From contig JANNHP010000405.1 in NCBI GenBank assembly GCA_031404455.1, positions 1 through 22,981 on the forward strand: 22,981 nt of DNA, given 5' to 3'. Positions within the stretch are counted from its first letter, which is position 1. Each line of letters begins with the position of its first letter. A program made the position numbers and the translations under genes. This document shows, one piece after another, positions 14,288 through 22,510 of the stretch. The notes under the pieces are model-generated. The model did no database searches and was not told where the DNA came from. It worked only from the letters and a program-made list of their open reading frames with translations. Origin of the DNA: JANNHP01 sp031404455 (lineage in GTDB: Bacteria > Planctomycetota > JAJSAM01 > JAJVHW01).

Positions 14288-14312
14288 CCGTGCCGGAGGG
14301 ACTCTCCGTACC

Positions 14313-16802
14313 TTGAAGTCCAAGAAGTCGCCGGATCCGCGCCGCCGTGACCTCGTCGTCGAGTCGCTGCTCTTCGGGGCGCTCGCCGTCGAGCTGCTGT
14401 TCATGGTGGCCCTCGTCGTGCACGGACCCGACCCGCGCGGCGACACCAACCTCGTCGGCGTGGTCGGGCAGTTCGTCGCCGGAGCGCTCTACGCCGGCTT
14501 CGGCGTCGTGGCGTTCCTCCTGCTCGGCCTCTCGATGTACGTGACCGTGCTGTCGCTCGTGCGGCGCTCCGTCGCGTCAGCGCGGATGCGGTCCGCGGGC
14601 GTCGCGGTGCTCGTCCTCGGCGGTTGCGCGCTCGTCCACCAGCTCTTCCCCGCCGGCTACGCGGCGGAGGGCGGCGGCCACCCGTTCGGACGAGCTCCCG
14701 GCGGTCTCCTCGGCGACGTCACGTACAGCCTCCTCAAGGTGCCGTTCGGTTCGTTCGGGGCGTTCGTCCTCTCGGTCGTGCTGCTCTGCACGGGCTTCGC
14801 GTTCGCGACCGACTGGCTCCTCTACGAGATGGCGTTCGAGGGGCTCAAGAAGCTCGCCGGCGCGGGTTCGCTGCTCGCGCGCTTCTGGCCGAAGCCGCCC
14901 GTGCTCGCCGCGGCCGGCAACGCGAAGTCCGCCGGAACGAAATCGGCACCCGCCCCGGTCACGAAGGCCGAGAAGATGGAGTTCCGCGCCGGGACGGAGC
15001 CGCCCGAGGCGCTGGCCGTGCTCGAGGAACTCGACGAAGAGGTCGAAGAAGATCCCGTCGTCGCGCTCGACGACCCCGAGGTCCTCGTCCCCGCCGAGCT
15101 CGTGCCGCCGCGCCTCCCGGGCGACGCGCGGAAGAAGCCCGACTCCGAGAAGCCCGGCTCCGGGAAGTCCGACGACGAGGCCGACGCTCCCGAGCCCCCG
15201 AAGCCGCTCCTCCAGGTGAAGCTCGAGGCGCCGAAGCTGGAGAAGAAGGAGCGCTCGGGCGCGCCGAAGGTCGAGCGGCCGCGGAAGGTTGGCGACTACG
15301 AGTTCCCGAGCACGCAACTCCTCGACCACCCGAAGCCGCGCAACCTGAAGCAGCTCGAGCAGGCGATCCAGCAGAACGCCGAGATCCTCCAGAAGACGCT
15401 CGCCGAGTTCAAGGTCGAGGGTCAGGTCGTCGCCTTCCTCCAGGGCCCCGTGGTCACGATGCTCGAGGTGGCGCTCGCCCCCGGCACGAAGGTCACGAAG
15501 ATCCACTCCCTCGCCGACGACCTCGCCATGGCGCTCAAGGCCGAGTCGGTCCGCATCGTGGCGCCGATCCCGGGCAAGAGCACGGTCGGCGTCGAGATCC
15601 CGAACCCGATCCGCGACGACGTCCGCATGCTCTCGATCCTGGAGTCTGCGGAGTTCAGGGAGTCGAAGGCCGCGATCCCGATGCTGCTCGGCGCCGCGGC
15701 GGACGGCAAGCCGATCGTCGAGGACCTCGCTTCGATGCCGCACCTCCTCATCGCCGGATCGACCGGCTCGGGCAAGTCCGTGTGCATCAACACGATCCTG
15801 CTTTCGATCCTGATGACGCGCACGCCCGACGACGTGCGGCTCATCCTGATCGACCCGAAGCAGGTCGAGCTCTCGTTCTTCGCCGAGATCCCCCACCTGC
15901 TCTCGCCCGTCGTCACGGACATGAAGCGCGCGAGCCAGGTGCTCGAGTGGCTGCTCGACAAGATGGAGGAGCGCTACGACCTCCTGCGCCGCTTCGAGTG
16001 CCGCAACATAGCGGCGTACAACGAGCTCGGCGAGAAGGCGATCACGAAGCGCGCGAGGGACCTCGAGATGGACGACGAGGTCGTCCAGGTGAAGCTCCCG
16101 TACATCGTCGTCGTGGTCGACGAGCTCGCCGACCAGAAGCTAACCGTGGGCAAGGACGTCGAGACCGCCATCACGCGCCTCGCGCAGAAGAGCCGCGCGG
16201 TCGGCATCCACGTGATCCTCGCGACGCAGCGCCCCTCGACCGACGTCATCACCGGCCTCATCAAGGCCAACATGCCCACGCGCATCGCGTTCAAGGTGGC
16301 GGCGAAGGTCGACTCCCGCGTCATCCTCGACCAGAACGGTGCGGACAAACTGCTCGGGATGGGCGACATGCTCTACCTCCCGCCCCGCTCCTCCACGATC
16401 GGCCGCGCGCAGGGCACCTACGCCGCGGACCGCGAAGTCAAGCGCGTCGTCGGCTTCCTGCGAGAGCGCTATCCGCAGGAGTTCAACGACGAGCTCGTGC
16501 AGCTCGGCACGGCGCCGCTCCTCGACTCGTCCGAGAAGGACGAGCTCTACGACCAGGCGGTTCGCATCGTGCTCGGCGAGCAGCGCGGCAGCGCGTCGCT
16601 CCTCCAGCGCGCCCTCTCCATCGGCTACACGCGGTCGAGCCGGCTCCTCGACCTCATGCGGTCTGAAGGCGTGGTCGGCGCCTACAAGGGCAGCAAGGCC
16701 AGCGAAGTGCAGATGACGCTCGAGGAGTACGAGTCCCGCGTGGCAGCCCAAGGCGCAAGCAACACGGGCAGCGCATCGATTGACGAGTCCGAAGAGTCCT
16801 GA
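14313..16802 (+). CDS. ftsK: FtsK/SpoIIIE-type DNA translocase
   Basis: 829 residues. FtsK is a septum-bound hexameric ATPase that pumps chromosome termini and activates dimer resolution. Four membrane segments lie within about residues 13-180 (for example LLFGALAVELLFMVALVVHG and FVLSVVLLCTGFAFATDWLL). A Pro/Glu/Lys-rich linker runs to about 330. The motor begins near PRNLKQLEQAIQQNAEILQK-type sequence, with Walker A GSTGSGKS at 482-489 and Walker B VVVVDE with D603 and E604. ILATQRPSTDVITGLIKANM and a gamma winged helix (about 744-815, IGYTRSSRLLDLM) complete the set. TTG 14313 is used; its GGAGG is 13 bases upstream, rather far. The next gene starts 16 bases after the stop. Confidence 0.95.
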   Translation: MKSKKSPDPRRRDLVVESLLFGALAVELLFMVALVVHGPDPRGDTNLVGVVGQFVAGALYAGFGVVAFLLLGLSMYVTVLSLVRRSVASARMRSAGVAVLVLGGCALVHQLFPAGYAAEGGGHPFGRAPGGLLGDVTYSLLKVPFGSFGAFVLSVVLLCTGFAFATDWLLYEMAFEGLKKLAGAGSLLARFWPKPPVLAAAGNAKSAGTKSAPAPVTKAEKMEFRAGTEPPEALAVLEELDEEVEEDPVVALDDPEVLVPAELVPPRLPGDARKKPDSEKPGSGKSDDEADAPEPPKPLLQVKLEAPKLEKKERSGAPKVERPRKVGDYEFPSTQLLDHPKPRNLKQLEQAIQQNAEILQKTLAEFKVEGQVVAFLQGPVVTMLEVALAPGTKVTKIHSLADDLAMALKAESVRIVAPIPGKSTVGVEIPNPIRDDVRMLSILESAEFRESKAAIPMLLGAAADGKPIVEDLASMPHLLIAGSTGSGKSVCINTILLSILMTRTPDDVRLILIDPKQVELSFFAEIPHLLSPVVTDMKRASQVLEWLLDKMEERYDLLRRFECRNIAAYNELGEKAITKRARDLEMDDEVVQVKLPYIVVVVDELADQKLTVGKDVETAITRLAQKSRAVGIHVILATQRPSTDVITGLIKANMPTRIAFKVAAKVDSRVILDQNGADKLLGMGDMLYLPPRSSTIGRAQGTYAADREVKRVVGFLRERYPQEFNDELVQLGTAPLLDSSEKDELYDQAVRIVLGEQRGSASLLQRALSIGYTRSSRLLDLMRSEGVVGAYKGSKASEVQMTLEEYESRVAAQGASNTGSASIDESEES

Positions 16803-16818
16803 CCCCGGGAGGCAGCTC

Positions 16819-18702
16819 ATGCCGAAGAACCTGACGCCGCGCGCGATCGCGGCCCTCGCCGTCGTCGCGGTGAGCTTCTTCCTGATGGTCTGCGTGGCGC
16901 GCTACGGCGCCGCGGAGTTCGCGAACGCGCGGGCCGGGGCGGCGTCGAATCCGGCCATCGCGATGTCGAACTGGCTCGTGACGACGCTCGGCACCGGCGT
17001 GTGGGTGATGCTCGTCCTCCCGATGGCCTGGGGCGTGATCGTCTACTTCGAGGAGAAGACGCCGGACCTCTTGATGCGCTTCGTGGGCACGATCGTCCTC
17101 GCCGTCTCCGCCTCGACGCTCGCGGGCCTCCTCGGCGGCGGGCTCTGGGCCGGACACGTCGGCAACGCGGTCGCCGGTTCGCTCGGCGGGCTCTCCGCGA
17201 GTCTCGGCGGCTTCGGGACGGTCCTCGCGTGGCTCCTCACGCTCTCGCTCTTCGGCGTGTCGCTCGTCTTCGCGACCGACTGGATGTTCCACTCCCTGCG
17301 CCGCGCCGGACGCACCGACACCGCCACCGCGGAGTACTCGGCGTCGGAACCGGTCATCGCGGAACTCCTCGAAGACCCCGCCCTTGCGGAGCCCCGCGAG
17401 TTCGTGCGGGAGACGCCGCGCGCCGCCGTCGCCGCCGCCGAGATGGAGGACATCGTGGAGGCGTCGTCCGCCGAAGCGCGGACGCCGAGCGGCTGGGAAG
17501 AGATGGAGGAGTCGGGCCGGACCGTCATCTCGGCGCCGTCGGGATACCGAGGCGTGGAGTTCCTCCAGCCCTCCGACGAGCTCGCGATCCCCGAGCCCGT
17601 CGCGCCGCGCGTCCTGCGCGAGGAGCCGGGCGAGGCACCGAACGCGGCGCTCGCCGAATCGGCGTTCCACGACGACATCCTCGTGACGACGCCCGACGCC
17701 GCGTTCTTCGTCGAGGCGCCCGACGCCGTGGCCGAGGCGGACACGCAGGAAATGGACTTCGCCGTCGCGCTGGCGATGGCCGAGGAAGAGGACGAGGACG
17801 TGGTCGACGAGGCCGTGCAAACGCTCTTCGCGGCCGTCACGAAGCCCGAACCCGGCGCCGCCCCCGCGAGCGGGATCGGCCTGCCCGCGGACAGCCCCTT
17901 CCACGACGAGTTCTTCGCCGCCGACGCGGGCTGGCCGTTCGCCTCGGAGCCGGTCGCTGCTGCGTCCGACGGCGCCTCCGCCGCCGCCAAGATGGCGGGC
18001 AGCTATTCGGCCCCCTCGCCAGCTCCTGAGCCGGTCCCGGCGCCCACCGTCGAACCCGAGACCGAGGTCCAGCAGCCCGCGCTCGTGGACGAGCAGTTCT
18101 CGATGGACGAGGTCCTCGTCTCGCGCCTGCCCGAGTCGGCGTTCGACGACTCGCTGCCCGCGTACGACTCCTACGCGCAGTCCGCGTACGAGCCCACTGC
18201 GCCGGCCGCGGAACCCGAGGTCTCGTACGCCCCCGCCGGAACGGCCGAGTTGCCCGCCGAGATGGTCGAGGCCGTCGGCGTCGCGGTCGCGCAAGCGCCC
18301 GTCGCGCAGTCCGGCATCTCCTTCCCCGAGCCGGTCGCCGCCGAAGCGACGCCCGTCGCGGAGCCCGCGCCTCAGCTCAACCTCTTCGCGCAGTCCTTCG
18401 CGTCGGCCCTCGGAACGTCCGCCGCCTCGGTCGCTCCCGCGGCGGTCGCCGGACCGATCGACCTCACGCGGATCCACACGCTGGAGCTCGATCCGATGTT
18501 CCACGACGCCGTCGGCGCGATCCTCGAACGCGGACGCGCGTCGGCCGTCGTGCTGCAGCGTCAGCTCGGCATCGGCTACGCACGCGGCATCCGCATCCTC
18601 GATCAGATGACGGCGACCGGCCTCGTTGGCCCGGACACCCCCACGGGCGCGCGCGAGATCCGCGTGACCCGCGAGGCGTGGCAGGCCTTCACCGCGGCGT
18701 GA
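16819..18702 (+). CDS. FtsK-like protein lacking the ATPase motor
   Basis: 627 residues; ATG 16819 has GGGAGG 6 bases upstream. Four membrane segments (about residues 9-30, 50-75, 85-108, 132-157) end in LVFATDWMFHSL, matching AFATDWLLYEM at the same place in FtsK. Residues of about 160-550 form an acidic Ala/Pro/Glu-rich disordered linker with recurring ESAFHDD-like motifs (280, 358, 439). The last 70 residues (AVGAILERGRASAVVLQRQL, GIGYARGIRILDQM, LVGPDTPTGAREI) align with the FtsK gamma domain that reads DNA polarity sequences. No Walker A, Walker B or any RecA-like segment exists between them. It probably arose by duplication of ftsK and loss of the motor, and could tether or regulate FtsK or DNA at the membrane (inference). 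The reading frame is intact, so it is not obviously decayed. Confidence 0.8.
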   Translation: MPKNLTPRAIAALAVVAVSFFLMVCVARYGAAEFANARAGAASNPAIAMSNWLVTTLGTGVWVMLVLPMAWGVIVYFEEKTPDLLMRFVGTIVLAVSASTLAGLLGGGLWAGHVGNAVAGSLGGLSASLGGFGTVLAWLLTLSLFGVSLVFATDWMFHSLRRAGRTDTATAEYSASEPVIAELLEDPALAEPREFVRETPRAAVAAAEMEDIVEASSAEARTPSGWEEMEESGRTVISAPSGYRGVEFLQPSDELAIPEPVAPRVLREEPGEAPNAALAESAFHDDILVTTPDAAFFVEAPDAVAEADTQEMDFAVALAMAEEEDEDVVDEAVQTLFAAVTKPEPGAAPASGIGLPADSPFHDEFFAADAGWPFASEPVAAASDGASAAAKMAGSYSAPSPAPEPVPAPTVEPETEVQQPALVDEQFSMDEVLVSRLPESAFDDSLPAYDSYAQSAYEPTAPAAEPEVSYAPAGTAELPAEMVEAVGVAVAQAPVAQSGISFPEPVAAEATPVAEPAPQLNLFAQSFASALGTSAASVAPAAVAGPIDLTRIHTLELDPMFHDAVGAILERGRASAVVLQRQLGIGYARGIRILDQMTATGLVGPDTPTGAREIRVTREAWQAFTAA

Positions 18703-19172
18703 GCTTCGCGCGCCTCGTCCTCTCGTACGGCGGCTGCGGCCTGCTCCCGAAGATCCCGGGCACCTGGGGCACGGCGGGTGCCGCGGTCACGGCGTGGGCG
18801 TTCCTCGAGTTCTGGCCCGACGCCCGCGCGAACTGGCTCCCGCTCTGTCTCGCGTGGGTCGTCGTCGCGTCGGCTCTCACGATCCTGCTCACGCCCGTGG
18901 TCGAGGCCGAGGAAGGCAAGGACCCGCAGCTCATCGTGACCGACGAGGTCGCGGGTTACTGGGCGACGCTCGCCCTCGCTCGGAACCCGGACCTCACGAC
19001 GCTCGCCCTGGCGTTCTTCATGTTCCGCTTCCTCGACGTGTGGAAGCCCGCTCCCGCGCGGCAGTTGGAGAGACTCCCATCCGGCTGGGGCGTGCTCTTG
19101 GACGATGTGATGTCCGGCGTCTACGGCGCCGCGATGCTCTGGGGACTCGACCGGGTGATAGTCCTTTCCTGA
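18699..19172 (+). CDS. pgpA: Phosphatidylglycerophosphatase A
   Basis: 157 residues. PgpA removes phosphate from phosphatidylglycerophosphate to make phosphatidylglycerol in the inner membrane. The family signatures GGCGLLPKIPGTWGT, IVTDEVAGYW, FRFLDVWKPAPARQLE and WGVLLDDVMSGVYG are all there, including the acidic residues proposed as catalytic. Hydrophobic stretches are visible around residues 20-35, 45-70, 90-115 and the end. GTG 18699 was chosen because it overlaps the stop of the motor-less FtsK gene (GTGA) and places the first motif normally. An upstream in-frame GTG at 18678 is less likely. Confidence 0.93.
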   Translation: MSFARLVLSYGGCGLLPKIPGTWGTAGAAVTAWAFLEFWPDARANWLPLCLAWVVVASALTILLTPVVEAEEGKDPQLIVTDEVAGYWATLALARNPDLTTLALAFFMFRFLDVWKPAPARQLERLPSGWGVLLDDVMSGVYGAAMLWGLDRVIVLS

Positions 19173-19235
19173 CCCTCCCGCACTCTTCAGAATGCGCCCC
19201 CGACCCCGGGCACGGGTTGGTGGGAGGCTCAGCGA

Positions 19236-21059
19236 ATGGCATCGGAACGCAGGCGCGGTCGCAGGGGCGAGGCGCCCGAGGACGACGTCCCCGTTGGCGA
19301 GCCCGCCGAGGCGGGTCACGAGACGGCCCACGATCTGGGCGGTAAGAGCAAGGGCGGCGCTCCGAAGAAGTCGGCCGCGGGCTTCCCCGGTCCGCTCCCC
19401 ATCCTCGTCGGCCTCGCTGCCGGCGTCCTCGCGTTCGTCGGCGCGTTCGTCATGGAGAGCCGGATCGCACCGGCCGACCCCTATGAGTCTCTCGACGCGG
19501 GCGGCATCCAGGCCGCGCGTCTCATGGGTGCCCTGGACATCGACCGCTGGAACTACAAGTTCGGCAGCGCGGGCGCAATCCGCAGGAAGGTGCTCGAAGA
19601 GACGACCAAGCGGAAGAAGGAGGCCCAACTCGGCGAGGACAAGGACCTCCCCGCATTCGAGGATGCCCTCGCTCGCTGGTACCTCGGCAACCCGAGCGGC
19701 TCGGGCGTCCAGTGGAGGCCGGGCTTCGACGCGTTCTTCCCCGCGAAGAGCAGCGACGAGGACGAGCAGTTGAAGCTCGCGAGCGAATCGGCCATCTCGA
19801 GCACGCAGGAGGGCGCCCTCGGCGCGTTCGTCGGCGCGATGATCAAGACGGGTCCGACGGAGGCGCTGATCGCGTTCCCGCAGGACATGCCCGCCGCGCC
19901 CGGGGGCAAGCTCGTCAAGACCGTCGACCAGACGCAGGTCTACGACACGAACGTCAAGGGCAAGGCCGTCCGCTGGTACGAGCAGCCGATGCGCAACCGC
20001 CTCGGGTCGCCGGCGGGCTCGTGCGTCGTCATCCTCTCGACGGCGTCCGTGCATCCCGTCTCGATCCTGCCCGCAGCCGGAGCCGCGGCCGGACTCGCGC
20101 TGCTCGGCGCCTTCGTGGCGACCCTCGCGCTCACGGCCGGCACGAGGAACGCCCTCGCGCACCTCGCCCACGACGTCGACGCCCTCGCGCGAGGGCACCT
20201 CGACACGAAGGTCACCGTCGCGGGCCCGGTCGTCGTCCAGCAGATCGCCAAGAACGCGCAGAAACTCGCCGCCATCGCGCAGAGCGGCACCGCCGCCCCC
20301 GCCCAGGTGATGGTGCAGGAGATCGTCCGCGCGCCGGTGCAGGAGATCAACGAGGCGCTGGCACCGTCGAAGTCGTTCCAGCGGCCCGAGGAACTCGAGG
20401 TCGAGGCGACGCAGAAGATCAGCGCCGAGCTCGGCAACGACTACTACGACGTCGTCAACGTGGACCAGGACCACGTCGGCGTCTTCATCGCCGACATCCC
20501 CGCGCACGGTGTGAAGAGCTCGATGCACATGGCGTCGATCCGCACGCTCTTCCGAGCGAACGCGAAGGGGCAGACGTCCCCCGCCGAGGTGCTGAAGGCG
20601 GTCAACCGCTCGTTCGCGATCGACCTGCCGCGCGGCGTGTACGTCACCGCGATGTACGCGATCGTCAACAAGACCACCGGCATCTGCAAGGTGGCGAGTG
20701 CCCAGCACCTGCCGCTCGTCTTCTGGAAGCTCTCCCGCAAGGCCTCCGCGCGTCTCTCGCCCGAGGGCATCGCGCTCGGACTCGACCCGGGCCCGGTGTT
20801 CGACAAGACGCTCAGCGAGAAGGCCGTCCAGCTCGAGAAGGGTGACCGGATCGTGCTCTTCACCGACGGCGCCATCAACGCGAAGAACGGCGCCGGAGCC
20901 CAGTACGGCGAGGAGAAGTTCTATTACGTGGTGAATCGCGAGGCGCCCAAGAACAGCGCCGCCTGCGTCAACTTTGTCGCGAACGACGTGGACCTCTTCC
21001 ACGAGGGCGCGCCGCTCACGGACGACTTCACGCTCGTCACGCTGCGGAAGCTCCGGTAG
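19236..21059 (+). CDS. Membrane-bound SpoIIE/PP2C-type serine phosphatase
   Basis: 607 residues; GGGAGG lies 8 bases before ATG 19236. A charged 50-residue N-terminus precedes a first membrane segment (about 54-74), an extracytoplasmic domain of about 190 residues, a second membrane segment (about 276-300), a HAMP-like helix with LAHDVDALARGHLDTKVTV, and a C-terminal SpoIIE phosphatase domain from about 390. Metal-binding aspartates appear in GNDYYDVV, FIADIPAHG, FTDGAINAKN and PLTDDFTLVTLR. Such proteins usually dephosphorylate anti-sigma-factor antagonists in response to an outside signal. No antagonist or kinase gene is next to it, so the target is unknown. Position after ftsK and pgpA hints at an envelope-related signal (inference). 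The extracytoplasmic domain is not one I recognise. Confidence 0.85.
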   Translation: MASERRRGRRGEAPEDDVPVGEPAEAGHETAHDLGGKSKGGAPKKSAAGFPGPLPILVGLAAGVLAFVGAFVMESRIAPADPYESLDAGGIQAARLMGALDIDRWNYKFGSAGAIRRKVLEETTKRKKEAQLGEDKDLPAFEDALARWYLGNPSGSGVQWRPGFDAFFPAKSSDEDEQLKLASESAISSTQEGALGAFVGAMIKTGPTEALIAFPQDMPAAPGGKLVKTVDQTQVYDTNVKGKAVRWYEQPMRNRLGSPAGSCVVILSTASVHPVSILPAAGAAAGLALLGAFVATLALTAGTRNALAHLAHDVDALARGHLDTKVTVAGPVVVQQIAKNAQKLAAIAQSGTAAPAQVMVQEIVRAPVQEINEALAPSKSFQRPEELEVEATQKISAELGNDYYDVVNVDQDHVGVFIADIPAHGVKSSMHMASIRTLFRANAKGQTSPAEVLKAVNRSFAIDLPRGVYVTAMYAIVNKTTGICKVASAQHLPLVFWKLSRKASARLSPEGIALGLDPGPVFDKTLSEKAVQLEKGDRIVLFTDGAINAKNGAGAQYGEEKFYYVVNREAPKNSAACVNFVANDVDLFHEGAPLTDDFTLVTLRKLR

Positions 21060-21061
21060 CC

Positions 21062-21352
21062 GTGGAGGTCCGGGAGTTCCAGCGCTGGATGGACGAGCGC
21101 TACGGCGCCCGCGACCGTCAGCGCGGGTCGGACCGGACATTCTGCTGGTTCGTCGAGGAGGTCGGCGAGCTCTCGCGCGCGCTGCGCAAGGGTTCGCGCG
21201 AGGACGTCGTCCACGAGTTCGGTGACGCGTTCGCGTGGCTCATCTCGGTCGCGAACCTGGCCGGCGTCGACGCGCAGGACGCCCTTGAGCGCTACGCGAA
21301 GGGGTGCCCGAAGTGCGCCGCGTCGCCGTGCGCGTGCAGGTTCGTGCCGTGA
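21062..21352 (+). CDS. MazG-like nucleotide pyrophosphohydrolase
   Basis: 96 residues, GTG start two bases after the phosphatase stop. MazG-type all-alpha enzymes hydrolyse nucleoside triphosphates to monophosphate and pyrophosphate. The metal-binding pattern EEVGEL (E32, E33, E36) followed by HEFGDAFAWL (E52, D55) is clear. The last 15 residues carry a cysteine cluster, CPKCAASPCAC (C82, C85, C90, C92), which could bind zinc; similar tails occur in small MazG-like proteins. The substrate is unknown; house-cleaning of damaged nucleotides is a reasonable guess. Its stop overlaps GTG 21349 of the next gene (GTGA). Confidence 0.85.
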   Translation: MEVREFQRWMDERYGARDRQRGSDRTFCWFVEEVGELSRALRKGSREDVVHEFGDAFAWLISVANLAGVDAQDALERYAKGCPKCAASPCACRFVP

Positions 21353-22401
21353 GGGCGCGCGGCCCGGCTTTCGGCCCCGGCGCTGTAGGGGCGACGCATG
21401 GCCGCCGCGAGACCGTCCGTGGGACGGTCTCGTACCGCCCGGCGGCATGGCCCTGGCGTCTGCAACGCATCGCGCGGCTCGCACCCCAGGGCGAGGCAAG
21501 CCTCGCCCCTACGAAACGCTGGTGGCTGCTGGGCCTTGCCCTGTCGCTCGTGTTCGCGAGACTCGCCGTCGCCGACGACGAGCCGAAGGCGCCTGCGGCG
21601 CCCCCGACCGTCGAGTTCGGGACGGACCTCGCAGCGGCGCAGGCGAAGGCGAAGGACGGCGCGAAGCCGCTGCTCGTGCTCGTCGTGCCGAAGTGGTACG
21701 CGAGTCCCGAGGCGGTGCGGCTCGACAAGGACGTGCTCGCGGGCGACGACGCGAAGAGAACTCTCGACCTCTTCGTGCGCGTCCGCGTGGCGGAGAGCGA
21801 GGAACGCGAGGTCCACGCGCGTCACCGGGTGCAGTTCCGCGGCTACCCCCTGGCGCTCGTGCTGGCGCCCGACGGCTCCTACCTCGGCTCCACGTCGGGA
21901 ATCCCAGCCGAGAACGCGGCGACGGAGTGGCTCGCGCGCGTCGCCTCGATCCCTCCGCGCGCGAAGCGGATGCAGGAGCTTCGCGACGTGCTCGCGAAGA
22001 AGCCCGAGGACCCGCAGACCCTCTTCGACCTCGCGATGCTCCACGCCGAGAACGACGAACCCGATCGCGCGATCGCGCTCTTCGACCGCATGGAAGCCGC
22101 CGACGGGCCCGCGGGCGGCACGTCCGAGCGCGTCGGCGAGGCGCGCTACCAGGTCCTGCGCATCGGCGCGGTCCGCGCGCTCGCCGACAAACGCTTCGGA
22201 GACGTTGACCCCGTCTGCCAGAAGTGGCTGCGCCGCTTCGCGACGCACGCGCGCGCGCCGGACGTGCTGCTCCTCGATGCGAACGCGCTCTACCTCGCGG
22301 GCGAGAAGGACCGCGCGAAAGAGATCTGGAAGGGCCTCGTCGAGAAGAACGCGGGCACCGACGCCGCGCGCCGCGCGAAGGCGGCACTCGATCAGCTCTG
22401 A
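21349..22401 (+). CDS. Secreted thioredoxin-fold/TPR protein with repeat-extended N-terminus
   Basis: 350 residues if started at GTG 21349, which overlaps the MazG-like stop. A signal-peptide-like segment KRWWLLGLALSLVFARLAVA appears only at about residues 55-74. Before it lie about 55 residues encoded mostly by a palindromic repeat element (21385-21512), so the original start was probably displaced. After the signal, residues of about 85-200 resemble a thioredoxin-like domain (AQAKAKDGAKPLLVLVVPKW, FRGYPLALVLAPDG) but without a CxxC pair (WYASPEA instead). The C-terminal part has TPR-like helices (PQTLFDLAMLHAENDEPDRA, LLLDANALYLAGEKDRAKEI). It is likely a periplasmic scaffold; no enzyme activity can be assigned. 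A strong hairpin follows the stop. Confidence 0.7.
   Translation: MRARGPAFGPGAVGATHGRRETVRGTVSYRPAAWPWRLQRIARLAPQGEASLAPTKRWWLLGLALSLVFARLAVADDEPKAPAAPPTVEFGTDLAAAQAKAKDGAKPLLVLVVPKWYASPEAVRLDKDVLAGDDAKRTLDLFVRVRVAESEEREVHARHRVQFRGYPLALVLAPDGSYLGSTSGIPAENAATEWLARVASIPPRAKRMQELRDVLAKKPEDPQTLFDLAMLHAENDEPDRAIALFDRMEAADGPAGGTSERVGEARYQVLRIGAVRALADKRFGDVDPVCQKWLRRFATHARAPDVLLLDANALYLAGEKDRAKEIWKGLVEKNAGTDAARRAKAALDQL
21385..21512. mobile_element. MITE-like palindromic repeat element
   Basis: About 128 bp bounded by a perfect 10-bp inverted repeat, GTAGGGGCGA (21385-21394) and TCGCCCCTAC (21503-21512). Inside are an 11-bp perfect stem CGAGACCGTCC/GGACGGTCTCG with a GTG loop (21408-21432), flanking GCCGCC/GGCGGC arms, and a 9-bp stem GGGCGAGGC/GCCTCGCCC with an AA loop (21489-21508). 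Similar GTAGGGGCGA-ended repeats are, as I recall, scattered in environmental bacterial genomes. No transposase is encoded. The element lies inside the N-terminal coding region of the thioredoxin-fold gene and keeps its frame open. Confidence 0.65.
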
Positions 22402-22428
22402 GGAAAGCCCGCGAGGCGCGGGCTTTCC
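22402..22428 (+). terminator. Strong hairpin terminator
   Basis: Directly after the TGA, arms GGAAAGCCCGCG and CGCGGGCTTTCC form a perfect 12-bp stem with a 3-base AGG loop. The right arm carries TTT, but no longer T-run follows. Its position and strength make it the clearest terminator in the window, ending the run that starts at ftsK or at the phosphatase gene. Confidence 0.75.
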
Positions 22429-22476
22429 ATATCGCGGCGACGGGCGGCGTGAAGCCGGACCGGCTCGCCGCGCACG

Positions 22477-22504
22477 TGGACGGTGCCGAACTCCGGGCTA
22501 AGCT
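22477..22504 (+). promoter_or_regulatory. Candidate leaderless promoter of the small cysteine-rich gene
   Basis: TGGACG (22477-22482), a 16-base spacer and TAAGCT (22499-22504) precede ATG 22511 by 6 bases. No ribosome binding site is visible. Geometry is nearly the same as for the tetraheme gene. Confidence 0.35.
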
Positions 22505-22510
22505 ACGCGC

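Noticed and set aside
16819..18702. Motor-less FtsK as a plain pseudogene of ftsK
   Set aside because: The frame is intact over 627 codons, with a strong ribosome binding site and overlap with pgpA, so decay is not the simplest reading.
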